64,000 nucleotides of DNA, taken from positions 3,224,001 through 3,288,000 of the forward strand of contig NZ_JAUTAG010000001.1 of assembly GCF_030818255.1 (NCBI RefSeq), in the 5' to 3' direction. Below are positions 16,799 through 26,898 of this stretch, in pieces. Origin of the DNA: Microbacterium sp. SORGH_AS_0969 (GTDB lineage Bacteria > Actinomycetota > Actinomycetes > Actinomycetales > Microbacteriaceae). Within the stretch, counting starts at the first letter, position 1. Each line of letters opens with the position of its first letter. Below the pieces are notes generated by a model. That model was not told the origin of the DNA. It saw only the letters and a program-made list of their open reading frames with translations, and did not search any database. A program made the translations under genes and the position numbers.

Positions 16799-19700
16799 AT
16801 GACCTACCCTCGCCCCTCATCCTTCGGCCCCGCAGCTGACGCCAGCGCCGCGGGCACGGCATCCGTCGTTCCCAGCCCGCGCTTCCCGGACATCGAGCGC
16901 GACACCCTCGCGTTCTGGGCGGCCGACGACACCTTCCGCGCCTCGATCGCGAACCGCGAGGGCGCCGAGGAGTGGGTCTTCTACGACGGCCCGCCCTTCG
17001 CCAACGGCCTCCCGCACTACGGGCACCTGCTCACCGGGTACGCCAAGGACGTCTTCCCGCGCTTCCAGACGATGCGCGGCAAGAAGGTCGACCGCGTCTT
17101 CGGCTGGGACACCCACGGCCTCCCGGCCGAGCTCGAGGCCATGAAGCAGCTCGGCATCACCGAGAAGGACGAGATCGAGCGCATGGGCGTCGCGACCTTC
17201 AACGCGAAGGCGCGCGAATCGGTGCTCGAGTACACGCGCGAGTGGCAGGACTACGTCACCCGCCAGGCGCGCTGGGTCGACTTCGAACGCGGCTACAAGA
17301 CGCTCGACACGTCCTACATGGAGAGCGTCCTCTGGGCGTTCAAGACCCTGCACGACAAAGGTCTCGCATACGAGGGCTACCGCGTGCTGCCGTATTGCTG
17401 GCGCGACGAGACGCCCCTGTCGACGCACGAGCTGCGCATGGACGACGACGTCTACAAGATGCGGCAGGACCCCTCCGTCACCGTGACGTTCCCGCTCGTC
17501 GGGGCGAAGGCCGAGGCGCTGGGTCTCACCGGCGTCCGTGCCCTCGCGTGGACGACGACCCCGTGGACCCTCCCGACGAACCTCGCGCTCGCGGTGGGTC
17601 CCGGCATCCGGTATGCCGTCATCGAGGGCGGCCCGAACGGCGCGGCCGACGTGCACACGACCCCCGACGGCACCCCCGACGAGGCGTTCGAGGCCGTCGC
17701 GCACCGCTACCTGCTCGCCGAGGATCTGCTGCCGAACTACGCGAAGGATCTCGGGTACGAGAGTGCGGATGCCGCCCGCGCGGCCGTGCAGACGACGGTC
17801 CTGGGCGCTGAGCTCGAGGGCGTCTCGTACGACCGCCTCTTCGACTACTACGCCGACGCGTCGGTGTGGGGCACGCAGGACGCCTGGAGAATCCTCGTCG
17901 ACGACTACGTCACCGTCAGCGACGGCACGGGCATCGTGCACCAGGCCCCCGCCTACGGTGAGGACGACAAGCGCCTCGCGGATGCCGCGGGCCTGCCGAC
18001 GATCATCTCGCTCGACGACGGCGGCCGTTTCCTGTCGGCCGTGACCGACGTCGCCGGGGAGCTCTGGATGGAGGCCAATCGGCCGCTCATCCGTCTGCTG
18101 AAGCAGGGCGGCCGCCTCTTGCGCGAGGCGTCGTACGAGCACTCGTACCCGCACTGCTGGCGCTGCCGGAACCCCCTCATCTACAAGGCCGTGTCGAGCT
18201 GGTTCGTGCGCGTGACCGAGTTCAAAGACGATCTGCTGGCGAACAACCAGCGGATCACCTGGGTGCCCGAGAACGTCAAGGAGGGCCAGTTCGGCAAGTG
18301 GCTCGAGGGGGCCCGCGACTGGTCCATCAGCCGCAACCGCTACTGGGGCTCGCCGATCCCGGTGTGGAAGAGCGACGACCCGAACCACCCGCGCGTCGAT
18401 GTCTACGGATCGCTCGCCGATATGGAGGCCGACTTCGGCCGCCTGCCGGTGAACGCCGACGGCGAGGTCGACCTTCACCGTCCCTACATCGACGACCTGA
18501 CGCGTCCGAACCCCGACGACCCGACGGGTAAGTCGACGATGCGCCGCATCGAGGACGTGCTCGACGTGTGGTTCGACTCGGGCTCGATGCCGTTCGCGCA
18601 GGTGCACTACCCGTTCGAGAACCACGAGTGGTTCGACGAGCACGCCCCCGCCGACTTCATCGTCGAGTACATCGGGCAGACCCGCGGTTGGTTCTACGTC
18701 ATGCACGTGCTCTCGACCGCACTGTTCGACCGCCCGGCGTACACGGGCGTGTCGTGCCATGGCATCGTGCTCGGCAACGACGGGCAGAAGATGTCGAAGT
18801 CGCTGCGCAACTACCCCGACGTGCGCGAGGTCTTCGATCGCGACGGCTCGGATGCCATGCGGTGGTTCCTCATGTCGTCGAGCGTGCTGCGGGGTGGCAA
18901 CCTCGTCGTGACCGAGGAGGGAATCCGCTCGGGCGTGCGCGAGTTCCTGCTGCCGCTGTGGAACGCGTGGTACTTCTTCGCGACCTACGCGAACGCTTCG
19001 ACAGGCTCAGCGGGGGCTGCGTCAGCGGCGCCGGTGGCTGAGCCTGTCGAAGCCTCCGGCCCCGGGGCCGCGGGGGTACCGGGCCCTTCGACAAGCTCAG
19101 GGACCTCGGCCGTTGGCTACACCGCCGAGTGGCGCACCGACTCGACCGACGTGCTCGACCGGTACATCCTCGCGCTCACGGGCGACCTCGTGAAGAACGT
19201 GGCCGCCGACCTCGAAGGCCTCGACTCCACGACCGCGGCCGAGCGTCTACGCGACTTCGCGGAGGTGCTGACCAACTGGTACATCCGCCGCTCGCGCGAC
19301 CGCTTCTGGGTGGGCGTGACCGACGACCCGACCAGCCGCGAGGCCTTCGACACGCTGTACACGGTGCTCGAGACCCTCACGCGCGTTGCCGCTCCGCTCA
19401 TCCCGCTCGTCTCCGAGCGCGTCTGGCAGGGACTGACGGGCGGACGCAGCGTCCACCTGACCGACTGGCCCGACGCCTCGGCGTTCCCCGCGGCGGAAGA
19501 CATCCGCACCGCGATGGACACCGTCCGCGAGGTCTCGAGCGTCGCCAACGCCCTGCGCAAGAAGGAGGGCAAGCGCGTGCGCCTGCCGCTCCCGCGTCTG
19601 ACGGTGGTGACCCCGGATGCCGCCGGCCTGGCGCAGTTCGACGAAATCCTCCGCGAGGAACTGAACGTCAAGAGCGTCGAGCAGGTCGCCCTCCAGGACG

Positions 19701-20299
19701 GCACGGCCGCCGAGTACGGCATCACGCACCGTCTGTCGGTCAACGCACGCGCCGCCGGACCCCGCCTCGGCAAGCAGGTGCAGCAGGCGATCAAGGCCGC
19801 CCGCGAGGGCGACTGGAGCGAGGTCGACGGGCAGGTCGTCGCCGGCGGCATCCCGCTGGAGCCCACGGAGTACGACCTCGTCGTCGAGACCGCCGGGCGT
19901 CCGGAGGGTGAAGCGCTCGCGGTGCTGACCTCGGGCGGCTTCGTCCTCCTCGACACCGTCACCACGCCCGAGCTCGAGGCCGAGGGCCTGGCGCGCGACA
20001 TGATCCGCGGCATCCAGGACACCCGCAAGGCCGCCGGCTTCGACGTGAGCGACCGGATCTTCCTGTCGCTGACCTTCGTCGAGGACGCCGATGCCCGGGC
20101 CGTCGCCGAGGCGTTCGACATCGCGGGTGTGGCATCCGAGACCCTCGCAGAGGCGGTCGTGCTCGCCGGGCCCGAGGAGCGACTCGTCGAGCGCGGCTCC
20201 GCCCTGCCCGCCGAGTACGAGACGCGAATCGCCGCCAAGACCTACGCGAACGTCGGCGCCGTCACGGTCGCCGTCGCGCGGATCGGAGTACCCGCATGA
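16799..20299 (+). CDS. ileS: Isoleucyl-tRNA synthetase
   Basis: Class Ia synthetase charging tRNA-Ile, 1166 aa. The HIGH motif is HYGH in [17 protein letters not shown] near residue 72, as in the eukaryote-like IleS class. KMSKS is at about 663 in [10 protein letters not shown]. Editing and anticodon domains are complete. Residues 733-769 are an insertion made of three repeat hairpins, giving a low-complexity Gly/Ser/Ala/Pro stretch between FFATYANA and the conserved [15 protein letters not shown]. The protein is therefore longer than usual. Controlled by the T-box just upstream; the stop overlaps the folC start by 4 nt. Confidence 0.96.
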   Translation: MTYPRPSSFGPAADASAAGTASVVPSPRFPDIERDTLAFWAADDTFRASIANREGAEEWVFYDGPPFANGLPHYGHLLTGYAKDVFPRFQTMRGKKVDRVFGWDTHGLPAELEAMKQLGITEKDEIERMGVATFNAKARESVLEYTREWQDYVTRQARWVDFERGYKTLDTSYMESVLWAFKTLHDKGLAYEGYRVLPYCWRDETPLSTHELRMDDDVYKMRQDPSVTVTFPLVGAKAEALGLTGVRALAWTTTPWTLPTNLALAVGPGIRYAVIEGGPNGAADVHTTPDGTPDEAFEAVAHRYLLAEDLLPNYAKDLGYESADAARAAVQTTVLGAELEGVSYDRLFDYYADASVWGTQDAWRILVDDYVTVSDGTGIVHQAPAYGEDDKRLADAAGLPTIISLDDGGRFLSAVTDVAGELWMEANRPLIRLLKQGGRLLREASYEHSYPHCWRCRNPLIYKAVSSWFVRVTEFKDDLLANNQRITWVPENVKEGQFGKWLEGARDWSISRNRYWGSPIPVWKSDDPNHPRVDVYGSLADMEADFGRLPVNADGEVDLHRPYIDDLTRPNPDDPTGKSTMRRIEDVLDVWFDSGSMPFAQVHYPFENHEWFDEHAPADFIVEYIGQTRGWFYVMHVLSTALFDRPAYTGVSCHGIVLGNDGQKMSKSLRNYPDVREVFDRDGSDAMRWFLMSSSVLRGGNLVVTEEGIRSGVREFLLPLWNAWYFFATYANASTGSAGAASAAPVAEPVEASGPGAAGVPGPSTSSGTSAVGYTAEWRTDSTDVLDRYILALTGDLVKNVAADLEGLDSTTAAERLRDFAEVLTNWYIRRSRDRFWVGVTDDPTSREAFDTLYTVLETLTRVAAPLIPLVSERVWQGLTGGRSVHLTDWPDASAFPAAEDIRTAMDTVREVSSVANALRKKEGKRVRLPLPRLTVVTPDAAGLAQFDEILREELNVKSVEQVALQDGTAAEYGITHRLSVNARAAGPRLGKQVQQAIKAAREGDWSEVDGQVVAGGIPLEPTEYDLVVETAGRPEGEALAVLTSGGFVLLDTVTTPELEAEGLARDMIRGIQDTRKAAGFDVSDRIFLSLTFVEDADARAVAEAFDIAGVASETLAEAVVLAGPEERLVERGSALPAEYETRIAAKTYANVGAVTVAVARIGVPA
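18995..19105 (+). repeat. Three repeat hairpins within the ileS reading frame
   Basis: Cores at 18995-19011 (TTCGACAGGCTCA orientation), 19033-19057 (TGAGCCTGTCGAA orientation) and 19081-19105 (TTCGACAAGCTCA). The 111-bp block keeps the frame open and encodes [15 protein letters not shown] and [13 protein letters not shown] peptides. It lies between the catalytic and anticodon-binding regions. Confidence 0.85.
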
Positions 20300-21648
20300 G
20301 CGACCGCACCCGCGCCGATGCCGTCTACGCGGCTCTGCTGGAACGCCAGGGTGAGCAGTGGGTGCAGCCGCGCGTCGAGCGCACGCGTCGCGTGCTCGAG
20401 CTGCTCGACGACCCGCAGCGCACGTACCGCGTGATCCACGTCACCGGCACGAACGGCAAGACCTCGACGAGCCGCATGATCGAGAGCCTGCTGCGCGCGA
20501 TGGGCCTGCGGACCGGCCTGTTCACCAGCCCGCACCTCGAGCGCTTCACCGAGCGCATCCTCATCGACGGCGAGCCGGTCGGGGACGCCGCGATCGCCGA
20601 CGCGTGGGACGAGATCCAGCCGTTCGTCGACATGGTGGATGCCGAGCTCACGGCATCTGACGACGCTCCGCTGACCTTCTTCGAGCTGCTCACGGTGCTC
20701 GCGTTCGTCGTCGCCGCCGACGCGCCGATCGACGTGCTCGTGCTCGAGGTCGGCATGGGCGGTGAGTGGGACTCGACCAATACCGCCGACGGCGACGTCG
20801 CGGTGTTCACGCCGATCGACATCGACCACGTCGACCGACTCGGCTCGACCGTCGCGGAGATCGCCACGGTGAAGGCGGGAATCATCAAGCCCGGCGCGGC
20901 CGTCGTCTCGGCTCCGCAGCCTCCCGACGCGCTGCGCGCCATACGCCAACGCGCCGAGAAGGAGGGCGCGACGGTTTCGATCGCGGGTGACGGGTTCGCC
21001 CTCGAGGGGCAGACCCTCGCCGTCGGGGGACAGCAGCTCGACATCCGCGGCGTCGCGGGAACCTACCGCGAGGTCTACCTGCCGCTTTACGGCGCGCACC
21101 AGGGCGCCAACGCGGCCCTGGCGGTCGCGGCGGTCGAGTCGCTCATCGGCGGCGGGACCCAGGCCCTCGCCGCCGACGTGATCGCCGACGGTCTCGGCAC
21201 CGCGACCTCGCCCGGACGCCTGCAGCTCATCGGCACGGCGCCCACGGTCTTCGTCGACGCCGCACACAACCCGCACGGCGCCCGCGCCCTGGTCACCGCC
21301 CTCGACGAGTCGTTCGACATCGACGAGTGGGGGGCGGTCATCGGCATCCTGGATGGAAAGGATGCCGTCGGCATCATGTCCGCACTCGTGCCGGCCGTCG
21401 CGCGTGTGTTCGCCACCGCTCCCGACAGCGACCGCGCCACCGATCCCGACACGATCGCCGACGTGGCCGAAGCGGCCGACCTGCCGGTCACCGTGCACCC
21501 GACGCTCGAGGACGCCGCCGACGCGGCACGGGCGTGGGCGGCCGAGTCCGACCGTCGCGCCGTCGTCATCGCGGGCTCCGTCGTCCTCGCGGGCGAAGCG
21601 CTGCGTTTGTCGGAGCACGAGGACTGGAAGTCGGGGTGGCAGGCGTGA
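20296..21648 (+). CDS. folC: Bifunctional folylpolyglutamate synthase/dihydrofolate synthase
   Basis: 450 aa Mur-ligase-type enzyme that adds glutamate to dihydropteroate and to folates in the cytoplasm. The P-loop [14 protein letters not shown] is near residue 49-62, followed by [16 protein letters not shown], a folate-binding signature. The middle domain has [13 protein letters not shown], and the C-terminal domain has [12 protein letters not shown]. The start ATG overlaps the ileS stop (ATGA) and the stop overlaps the next GTG (GTGA), so it is in the T-box operon. Confidence 0.95.
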   Translation: MSDRTRADAVYAALLERQGEQWVQPRVERTRRVLELLDDPQRTYRVIHVTGTNGKTSTSRMIESLLRAMGLRTGLFTSPHLERFTERILIDGEPVGDAAIADAWDEIQPFVDMVDAELTASDDAPLTFFELLTVLAFVVAADAPIDVLVLEVGMGGEWDSTNTADGDVAVFTPIDIDHVDRLGSTVAEIATVKAGIIKPGAAVVSAPQPPDALRAIRQRAEKEGATVSIAGDGFALEGQTLAVGGQQLDIRGVAGTYREVYLPLYGAHQGANAALAVAAVESLIGGGTQALAADVIADGLGTATSPGRLQLIGTAPTVFVDAAHNPHGARALVTALDESFDIDEWGAVIGILDGKDAVGIMSALVPAVARVFATAPDSDRATDPDTIADVAEAADLPVTVHPTLEDAADAARAWAAESDRRAVVIAGSVVLAGEALRLSEHEDWKSGWQA

Positions 21649-22049
21649 GTCCCCGGGAGCCTCGCGCGCGTCGCCAGCGCGGTGCCCTCGAATCGCTCGG
21701 TGCCGTCGTGCTCGGCTTCGAGTCGATCATCGTCTTCCTCGGTGGTCTCGTCGTCTACGGACTCAAGGTGCTGCCGTTCGGTATCGAACCGTGGTGGGGG
21801 ATCGTCGGCGGCGTCGTGATGGCCGTCGCCATGGTCGTCGTCGCCGGCCTCCTCCGCCACCGCAAGGCCGTGGGGGTCGGCTGGGCACTTCAGGCGCTCC
21901 TTCTCCTCGGCGGATTCCTCGTTCCGGCCCTCGCCGTCGTCGCCCTCATTTTCGGCGGCATGTGGGCGTATGCGACGATCAAGGGAGCGGCCCTCGACCG
22001 GCAGAACGCCCGGCGGGCCGCTTCCCCCGACCTCTCGAACGGAGAATGA
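21645..22049 (+). CDS. DUF4233 domain membrane protein
   Basis: 134 aa. Four hydrophobic segments: VVLGFESIIVFLGGLVVYGL, WWGIVGGVVMAVAMVVVAGLL, WALQALLLLGGFLVPALAVV and a short final one. The first segment with FE is typical of DUF4233. The family sits between folC and ndk across actinobacteria; its function is unknown. The GTG start at 21645 overlaps the folC stop (GTGA). Confidence 0.85.
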   Translation: MSPREPRARRQRGALESLGAVVLGFESIIVFLGGLVVYGLKVLPFGIEPWWGIVGGVVMAVAMVVVAGLLRHRKAVGVGWALQALLLLGGFLVPALAVVALIFGGMWAYATIKGAALDRQNARRAASPDLSNGE

Positions 22050-22052
22050 CCC

Positions 22053-22469
22053 ATGGCCACCGAAGAGACCCTCGTCCTGGTCAAGCCCGACGGCGTCGCC
22101 CGCGGCCTGACCGGCGCGATCCTCGCGCGTATCGAGGCGAAGGGCTACGCCCTCGTCGACATCCGCCTGGTCGAGCCCGACCGTGAGCGCCTCGCCCAGC
22201 ACTACGCCGAGCACGAGGGCAAGCCGTTCTACGAGCCGCTCCTCGAGTTCATGCTCTCCGGCCCCTCGGTCGCCATCCGTCTCGCGGGCAACCGCGTGAT
22301 CGAGGGCTTCCGTTCGCTCGCCGGAACCACCGACCCCACCACCGCCGCGCCCGGCACGATCCGCGGCGACTTCGGCCGCGACTGGGGCCTGAAGGTGCAG
22401 CAGAACCTCGTCCACGGCAGCGACAGCGTCGAGTCCGCGGAGCGCGAGCTCGCGATCTGGTTCGCCTGA
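22053..22469 (+). CDS. ndk: Nucleoside diphosphate kinase
   Basis: 138 aa, normal length. Transfers the gamma phosphate among NTPs and NDPs through a phosphohistidine. The catalytic His121 is in NLVHGSDSVESAERE; the N-terminal TLVLVKPDGVARGLTG and the Kpn-loop region are intact. It is the last gene of the ileS-folC-DUF4233-ndk operon, 3 nt after the previous stop, and a hairpin terminator follows. Confidence 0.97.
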   Translation: MATEETLVLVKPDGVARGLTGAILARIEAKGYALVDIRLVEPDRERLAQHYAEHEGKPFYEPLLEFMLSGPSVAIRLAGNRVIEGFRSLAGTTDPTTAAPGTIRGDFGRDWGLKVQQNLVHGSDSVESAERELAIWFA

Positions 22470-22482
22470 TCCCGGATGCCGA

Positions 22483-22514
22483 GATGGCCGCCGCCCCGAG
22501 GGGTGGCGGCCATC
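22483..22514 (+). terminator. Hairpin terminator after ndk
   Basis: GATGGCCGCCGCCCC pairs with GGGTGGCGGCCATC across a tiny loop. No U-run follows, which is common in this genome type. Confidence 0.6.
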
Positions 22515-22524
22515 ACTGCGTCCC

Positions 22525-22681
22525 GGTCCCTTCGACGAGCTCAGGGACCTCGGCCCGCGCTCAGCGGCCTCGGGTCACGCCCGGAGGCCTCGGGCTCACG
22601 CCGAGGGAGGTGGCTGAGCCTGTCAAAGCCACCGTCACACGCCCCCGCCCGAGGGAGGTGGCTGAGCCTGTCGAAGCCACC
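22525..22681. repeat. Cluster of three TTCGACAGGCTCA-family hairpins
   Basis: Units at 22525-22549 (stem GGTCCC/GGGACC), 22609-22633 (GGTGGC/GCCACC, loop TGAGCCTGTCAAA) and 22657-22681 (GGTGGC/GCCACC, loop TGAGCCTGTCGAA). The last two are direct repeats 48 bp apart including their flanks. They fill most of the gap between ndk and the PLDc_N gene. Confidence 0.85.
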
Positions 22682-22699
22682 GGCCCGCGCGCAACACCC

Positions 22700-22930
22700 T
22701 CAGGTTCGCGACAAGCCCGCCCGGCGCCCTGCCGCCAGCCACGACACCGGGCCGAGCACGGGGACGGCGAGGATCACGATCGCCCACATCAGCACCGCCG
22801 TCGACGACAGCCGCCCCGCGCTGCTGCACAGGCTGACGATGGCCCAGACGGCGAGACCGAGCACCACCACGGCCAGCCCCGACCACACCAGGTCGTATGC
22901 GGCAGGCATCAGCGGGTTCGTGGCATCCAT
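22700..22930 (-). CDS. PLDc N-terminal domain small membrane protein
   Basis: 76 aa with two transmembrane helices. AVLMWAIVILAVPVLGPVSWLAAGRR matches the PLDc_N (cardiolipin synthase N-terminal membrane) family, which often stands alone in actinobacteria. No catalytic HKD motif. TAGGTT on the minus strand ends 6 nt before the ATG, so the mRNA is probably leaderless. Role unknown. Confidence 0.75.
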   Translation of the reverse strand: MDATNPLMPAAYDLVWSGLAVVVLGLAVWAIVSLCSSAGRLSSTAVLMWAIVILAVPVLGPVSWLAAGRRAGLSRT

Positions 22931-22936
22931 TCCTCG

Positions 22937-22942
22937 AACCTA
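22937..22942 (-). promoter_or_regulatory. -10 hexamer of a probably leaderless gene
   Basis: Minus-strand TAGGTT, 6 nt from the ATG at 22930, with no Shine-Dalgarno between them. Confidence 0.5.
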
Positions 22943-23015
22943 GGGCACGCGACCCTTGCGCGCGAGACCCTGCGGGCACGAGAACCCGCGGGCACCGGGA
23001 CACCGCGCGATGAGG

Positions 23016-23612
23016 TCAGAACTGCGCCAGGACGTTGAGTCGAGCCTGCGCGATGACGGCGATGACGACGAACGCCGCGAGTGTCATCAGCGGAACCCAG
23101 GGCATGAGGCGCTCGGCGACGTGCCGCACGCGCGGCGCGGGGATCACTCCCTCACGGAGCACGTGCAGCGTGACCACGAAGAACGAGGGGATCACGACCG
23201 ACCACGTCACCATGCACCACGGGCAGAGGGTCGCGAGCACGAAGATGCTCTGCGAGATCAACCAGATGACGAACGTGATCGCGAAGGCGAATCCGAGCCA
23301 GAACAGCGCCCAGAACCAGCGCGCGAACCGCGCACCGGCCAGCAGCGCCATGCCCACGACGACCGGCGCCATCCACGCCGTGAGGCCGATGATCGGGTTC
23401 GGGAATCCGAACACGCTGCCCTGGGGCGACTGGAGGTTCGCCGAGCACTGGACCAGGACGCTGAAGTCGCAGGATGCCGCCTCCCCGGGGTTCTTCAACT
23501 GGGCGAAGCGCTCCATCGTCAGCGAGAACGCCGCCCACCATCCGACGATGCCGGCGAAGACGAGCCAGATCGCGACCACGACGGGGCGGCGAGGGGTGAC
23601 GGTGTCGCTCAT
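23016..23612 (-). CDS. Vitamin K epoxide reductase (VKOR) family protein
   Basis: 198 aa, about five transmembrane helices. The redox-active CxxC is CPWC, and the conserved loop cysteine pair is in ASCDFSVLVQCSANL, with the following SPQGSVFGFPNPIIG. In actinobacteria such VKORs reoxidise extracytoplasmic DsbA-like proteins using quinones. No partner thioredoxin domain is fused or adjacent here. It is convergent in position with the PLDc_N gene's upstream side and divergent from rne. Confidence 0.93.
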   Translation of the reverse strand: MSDTVTPRRPVVVAIWLVFAGIVGWWAAFSLTMERFAQLKNPGEAASCDFSVLVQCSANLQSPQGSVFGFPNPIIGLTAWMAPVVVGMALLAGARFARWFWALFWLGFAFAITFVIWLISQSIFVLATLCPWCMVTWSVVIPSFFVVTLHVLREGVIPAPRVRHVAERLMPWVPLMTLAAFVVIAVIAQARLNVLAQF

Positions 23613-23703
23613 GGCTCGATTCTGTCACCGCGCACTTCGCTGTCCGCTGAGGATCGCTCGGTGTCGAAGAGCCCCCGTGCGGTGGTTTCCGGACGGACCG
23701 TGC

Positions 23704-23896
23704 GATAATGATGTTTCGATGTACCGCGGCCGCGCCGCAGGAGCATCACCAGAAGACTTCGGGCGATGATCGCCCTTCGCAGCACGAGCCGCCGGCCTGC
23801 TGCAGACCGAGTGAGTTCGCGGCCCCGCCGGGTGCGGCGCCGCACGAGATTTCGCCGGGCGACGCGCGGTGTCGCCCCGCCAGGGAGTACGCCACA
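23704..23896 (+). promoter_or_regulatory. rne promoter and long 5' leader
   Basis: GATAAT at 23704-23709 is a likely -10 and would give a leader of about 180 nt before the ATG at 23897. The leader is GC-rich with several short inverted repeats. RNase E controls its own mRNA through the leader in other bacteria; whether this leader does so cannot be seen from sequence. The frame is open through it, but it reads as low-quality protein. Confidence 0.4.
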
Positions 23897-26530
23897 ATGG
23901 CAGACGCAAGCGACGAACAGATCCCCACTGAGCAGATCGCGCCCGACGCCGCAGTCGAGCAGGACGCTTCCTCCGACGCCACCGCGTCCCCCGAGGCGCT
24001 GACGGTCGACGAGGAAGAGGGCGCGGTCCAGGATGCCGAGAGCGCCGCGGCGCTCGACACGGCTCCTCCCGCGGTGCTCGACGAGACGCCCGCCGAAGAA
24101 GCGCCCGCCGACGCGGTGTCCGCCGAGGGCGTGCAGGACGCTGAGCCCGCCGTCGCCGACCCCGCGACGGACAGCGCGACGGAAGACGCCGCCGACGCTG
24201 ACGCTCCCGCGCCGGCGAACGAGACGTCCGCCGAGGCCGCCCCCGCGCCGGACACCGCTGACGAGACGTCCACCGCCGAGAAGCCCACCGCCGAGGTGCC
24301 CGAAGCGGAGAAGACGGCCGAGGTCGCGGCATCCGAAGCCCCCGCCGAAGAGACGCCCGCGCCGCAGAAGCCGGAACGCCCGACCGCCGTGTCGCTCGGA
24401 CTTCTGCCCGAGGTGTTCGTGTCCGCGGTGTCGACGCAGCTGCACTTCTACGCGCCCGAGCCGCTTCCGACGGCCCTGCGCGACGACTCCGACGATCGTG
24501 GCTTCCGCGACGATCGTGACGACGAGGCTCCGGTGGAGCGCACCTCCGCGAATGCGCGACGACGCAACCGCCGTCGTGGTGGCGCGGCCGCCTCCAGCGC
24601 GGATGACCAGGACGACGCCCCCGCGGCCCCGCCGCGCCAGCGCGCCGTCGAGGTCGTCACCGAGCCGCAGCGCATCAAGGGCTCCACGCGCCTCGAGGCC
24701 AAGAAGCAGCGTCGCCGCGATGGTCGCGAGGCCGGCCGTCGCCGCCCCGTCGTGACCGAGGCCGAGTTCCTCGCGCGCCGCGAAGCCGTCGACCGCGTGA
24801 TGGTCGTGCGGTCGAAGGCCGGCCGCATCCAGATCGCCGTCCTCGAGGACAACGTGCTGGTCGAGCACTACGTCGCCCGCAACCAGGACGCGTCGCTCAT
24901 CGGCAACGTCTACCTCGGCCGTGTGCAGAACGTGCTCCCGAGCATGGAGGCCGCGTTCGTCGACATCGGTCGCGGGCGCAACGCGGTGCTGTACTCCGGC
25001 GAGGTCGACTGGGACGGCATCGACACCGGCAACCAGCCGCGCCGCATCGAGCTCGCGCTGAAGTCGGGCGACCGCGTCCTGGTCCAGGTGACCAAAGACC
25101 CGGTGGGCCACAAGGGTGCACGCCTCACGAGCCAGATCTCGCTCCCGGGACGCTACCTCGTCTACGTGCCGAACGGCACCATGAACGGGATCTCGCGCAA
25201 GCTCCCCGACACCGAGCGCGCCCGCCTCAAGAAGATCCTCAAAGAGGTCCTGCCCGAGTCGTCGGGCGTGATCGTCCGCACCGCGGCAGAGGGGGCCACC
25301 GAGGAGCAGTTGACGCGTGACGTCCAGCGCCTCACCTCGCAGTGGGAGCACGTCAGCAGCCAGCTGCAGACGATCCAGGCGCCCGCGCTGCTGCACTCCG
25401 AGCCCGACCTGCTCGTCAAGATCGTCCGCGACGTCTTCAACGAAGACTTCACGCGCATGCTGATCCAGGGCGACGAGGCGCTGCAGACGATCTCGAACTA
25501 CCTCGCGGGGGTCGCCCCCGACCTGCTCGAGCGCGTCGAGAAGTACGAGGGCGAGCAGGACCCGTTCGATGCCTTCCGCGTGACGGAGCAGATCGAGAAG
25601 GCCCTCGACCGCAAGGTCTGGCTGCCCTCCGGCGGTTCGCTCGTGATCGACCGCACCGAGGCGATGACCGTCGTCGACGTCAACACCGGCAAGTTCGTCG
25701 GTTCGGGCGGAAACCTCGAAGAGACGGTCACGAAGAACAACCTCGAAGCGGCCGAAGAGATCGTGCGCCAGCTGCGACTGCGCGACATCGGCGGCATCAT
25801 CGTCGTCGACTTCATTGACATGGTGCTCGAGTCCAACCGCGATCTCGTGCTCCGTCGTCTCATCGAGTGCTTGAGCCGCGACCGCACGAAGCACCAGGTC
25901 GCCGAGGTCACCTCGCTCGGCCTCGTGCAGATGACGCGCAAGAAGCTCGGCCTCGGCCTTCTCGAGACCTTCAGCGAGGCCTGCGAGGTCTGCGCCGGAC
26001 GTGGCGTCGTCGTGCATCACGACCCCGTCGTCCGCCACCGCACCGGCACGAACGGCAACGGGAACGGCACCGGCGGCTCGAACAACCGTCGGACGCGCGG
26101 CGGAAACGGCAACGGAAACGCCTCCTCGAACGGCTCGAACAACGGCAACGGTGCTCCGGCCGGCAACGGGGGAGCAGCAGCGGCCGCCGGCGGCACGCAC
26201 GTGATCACCGAGGGCGTGAAGTCCGCGCTCGCTCAGATCGCGGCATCCACGATCCACCCCACCGTCGAGGACCCGGCGATCGTCGAAGCGGCCGTGGTCG
26301 CGTCGGTCGAAGCCGTCCTGGATGCCAAGGTCGAGGCGCCCGTGCGCGAGAAGCGTCCGCGCAAGAAGCGTGAGCCGAAGACCCCGCGTACCGAGAAGGA
26401 CGCGCTGCTCGAGTCGGTGCTCGAAGCCCTCCCGGAGCCGAAGGCCCCCGGTCAGGGACGCTCGCGCCGCCGCGTCACCACGGCCGCCCTCACCGGGACC
26501 CCGGTCGACGCCCAGCCGTCGTCGGACTGA
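23897..26530 (+). CDS. rne: Ribonuclease E/G family endoribonuclease
   Basis: 877 aa. An N-terminal acidic Ala/Glu-rich extension of about 200 residues and a basic linker precede the catalytic core. S1 domain near SLIGNVYLGRVQNVLPSMEAAFVDIG; catalytic aspartates in VVDVNTGKFVG and IIVVDFIDM; zinc-link CEVCAGRG. After the core comes a Gly/Asn-rich repeat (NGNG...) and a basic tail. It initiates mRNA decay and rRNA/tRNA processing. I chose the ATG at 23897; upstream frame extension lies in the leader. A 16-bp terminator hairpin follows. Confidence 0.93.
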   Translation: MADASDEQIPTEQIAPDAAVEQDASSDATASPEALTVDEEEGAVQDAESAAALDTAPPAVLDETPAEEAPADAVSAEGVQDAEPAVADPATDSATEDAADADAPAPANETSAEAAPAPDTADETSTAEKPTAEVPEAEKTAEVAASEAPAEETPAPQKPERPTAVSLGLLPEVFVSAVSTQLHFYAPEPLPTALRDDSDDRGFRDDRDDEAPVERTSANARRRNRRRGGAAASSADDQDDAPAAPPRQRAVEVVTEPQRIKGSTRLEAKKQRRRDGREAGRRRPVVTEAEFLARREAVDRVMVVRSKAGRIQIAVLEDNVLVEHYVARNQDASLIGNVYLGRVQNVLPSMEAAFVDIGRGRNAVLYSGEVDWDGIDTGNQPRRIELALKSGDRVLVQVTKDPVGHKGARLTSQISLPGRYLVYVPNGTMNGISRKLPDTERARLKKILKEVLPESSGVIVRTAAEGATEEQLTRDVQRLTSQWEHVSSQLQTIQAPALLHSEPDLLVKIVRDVFNEDFTRMLIQGDEALQTISNYLAGVAPDLLERVEKYEGEQDPFDAFRVTEQIEKALDRKVWLPSGGSLVIDRTEAMTVVDVNTGKFVGSGGNLEETVTKNNLEAAEEIVRQLRLRDIGGIIVVDFIDMVLESNRDLVLRRLIECLSRDRTKHQVAEVTSLGLVQMTRKKLGLGLLETFSEACEVCAGRGVVVHHDPVVRHRTGTNGNGNGTGGSNNRRTRGGNGNGNASSNGSNNGNGAPAGNGGAAAAAGGTHVITEGVKSALAQIAASTIHPTVEDPAIVEAAVVASVEAVLDAKVEAPVREKRPRKKREPKTPRTEKDALLESVLEALPEPKAPGQGRSRRRVTTAALTGTPVDAQPSSD

Positions 26531-26542
26531 TCGTTCTCACCC

Positions 26543-26589
26543 GTGAGGGGTCATGCCCTGTCGTCCGCGACGTGGGCATGACCCCTCAC
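26543..26589. terminator. Bidirectional terminator between rne and DUF4031
   Basis: Perfect 16-bp inverted repeat GTGAGGGGTCATGCCC (26543-26558) with 26574-26589. It serves the convergent rne and DUF4031 genes; the DUF4031 stop codon lies in the right arm. Confidence 0.8.
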
Positions 26590-26861
26590 CCGCGTCCGCG
26601 GCGTTCGCGGGCGGTGATGCGTAGGCCCGAGGCGCGGAGACGACGGACGAGCTCGCGCCCGCCGACGTGTTCCGCGCCGGCGGCGACGAGATCGGCGTGG
26701 CGCTCGTCGGGAACGTCGTAGTGATCGAGATCGAACGCGCGAGCCGGGATCCCGGCGGCCGCGGCGAAGGCGTGCAGCTCCTCGAGATCACTGTCGCTGA
26801 CGAGGTGCGCCCACAGTCGTCCGTGCGCGGGCCACTGCGGGTCGTCGATCAGGATCGCCAT
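26586..26861 (-). CDS. DUF4031 domain protein
   Basis: 91 aa, soluble. The start MAILIDDPQWPAHGRLWAHL and the following SDLEELHAFAAAAGIPARAFDLDHYDVPDERHADLVAAGA are the DUF4031 signature; function unknown. Minus-strand TAGGAT ends 6 nt before the ATG (26868-26873), suggesting a leaderless mRNA. It is convergent with rne and divergent from rplU. Confidence 0.88.
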   Translation of the reverse strand: MAILIDDPQWPAHGRLWAHLVSDSDLEELHAFAAAAGIPARAFDLDHYDVPDERHADLVAAGAEHVGGRELVRRLRASGLRITARERRGRG

Positions 26862-26898
26862 TCCCAGATCCTACGGTCGACACGCGGGGCGGATGCTT

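Noticed and set aside
22525..22681. Possible CRISPR-like array
   Set aside because: Only three units, palindromic across the whole unit, irregular spacing and no cas genes; they match the dispersed hairpin family.
23708..23896. Upstream extension of RNase E
   Set aside because: The segment has the composition of untranslated leader and begins within the probable -10.
23609..26257. 882-codon open frame opposite rne
   Set aside because: Antisense shadow of rne with the same low-complexity pattern.
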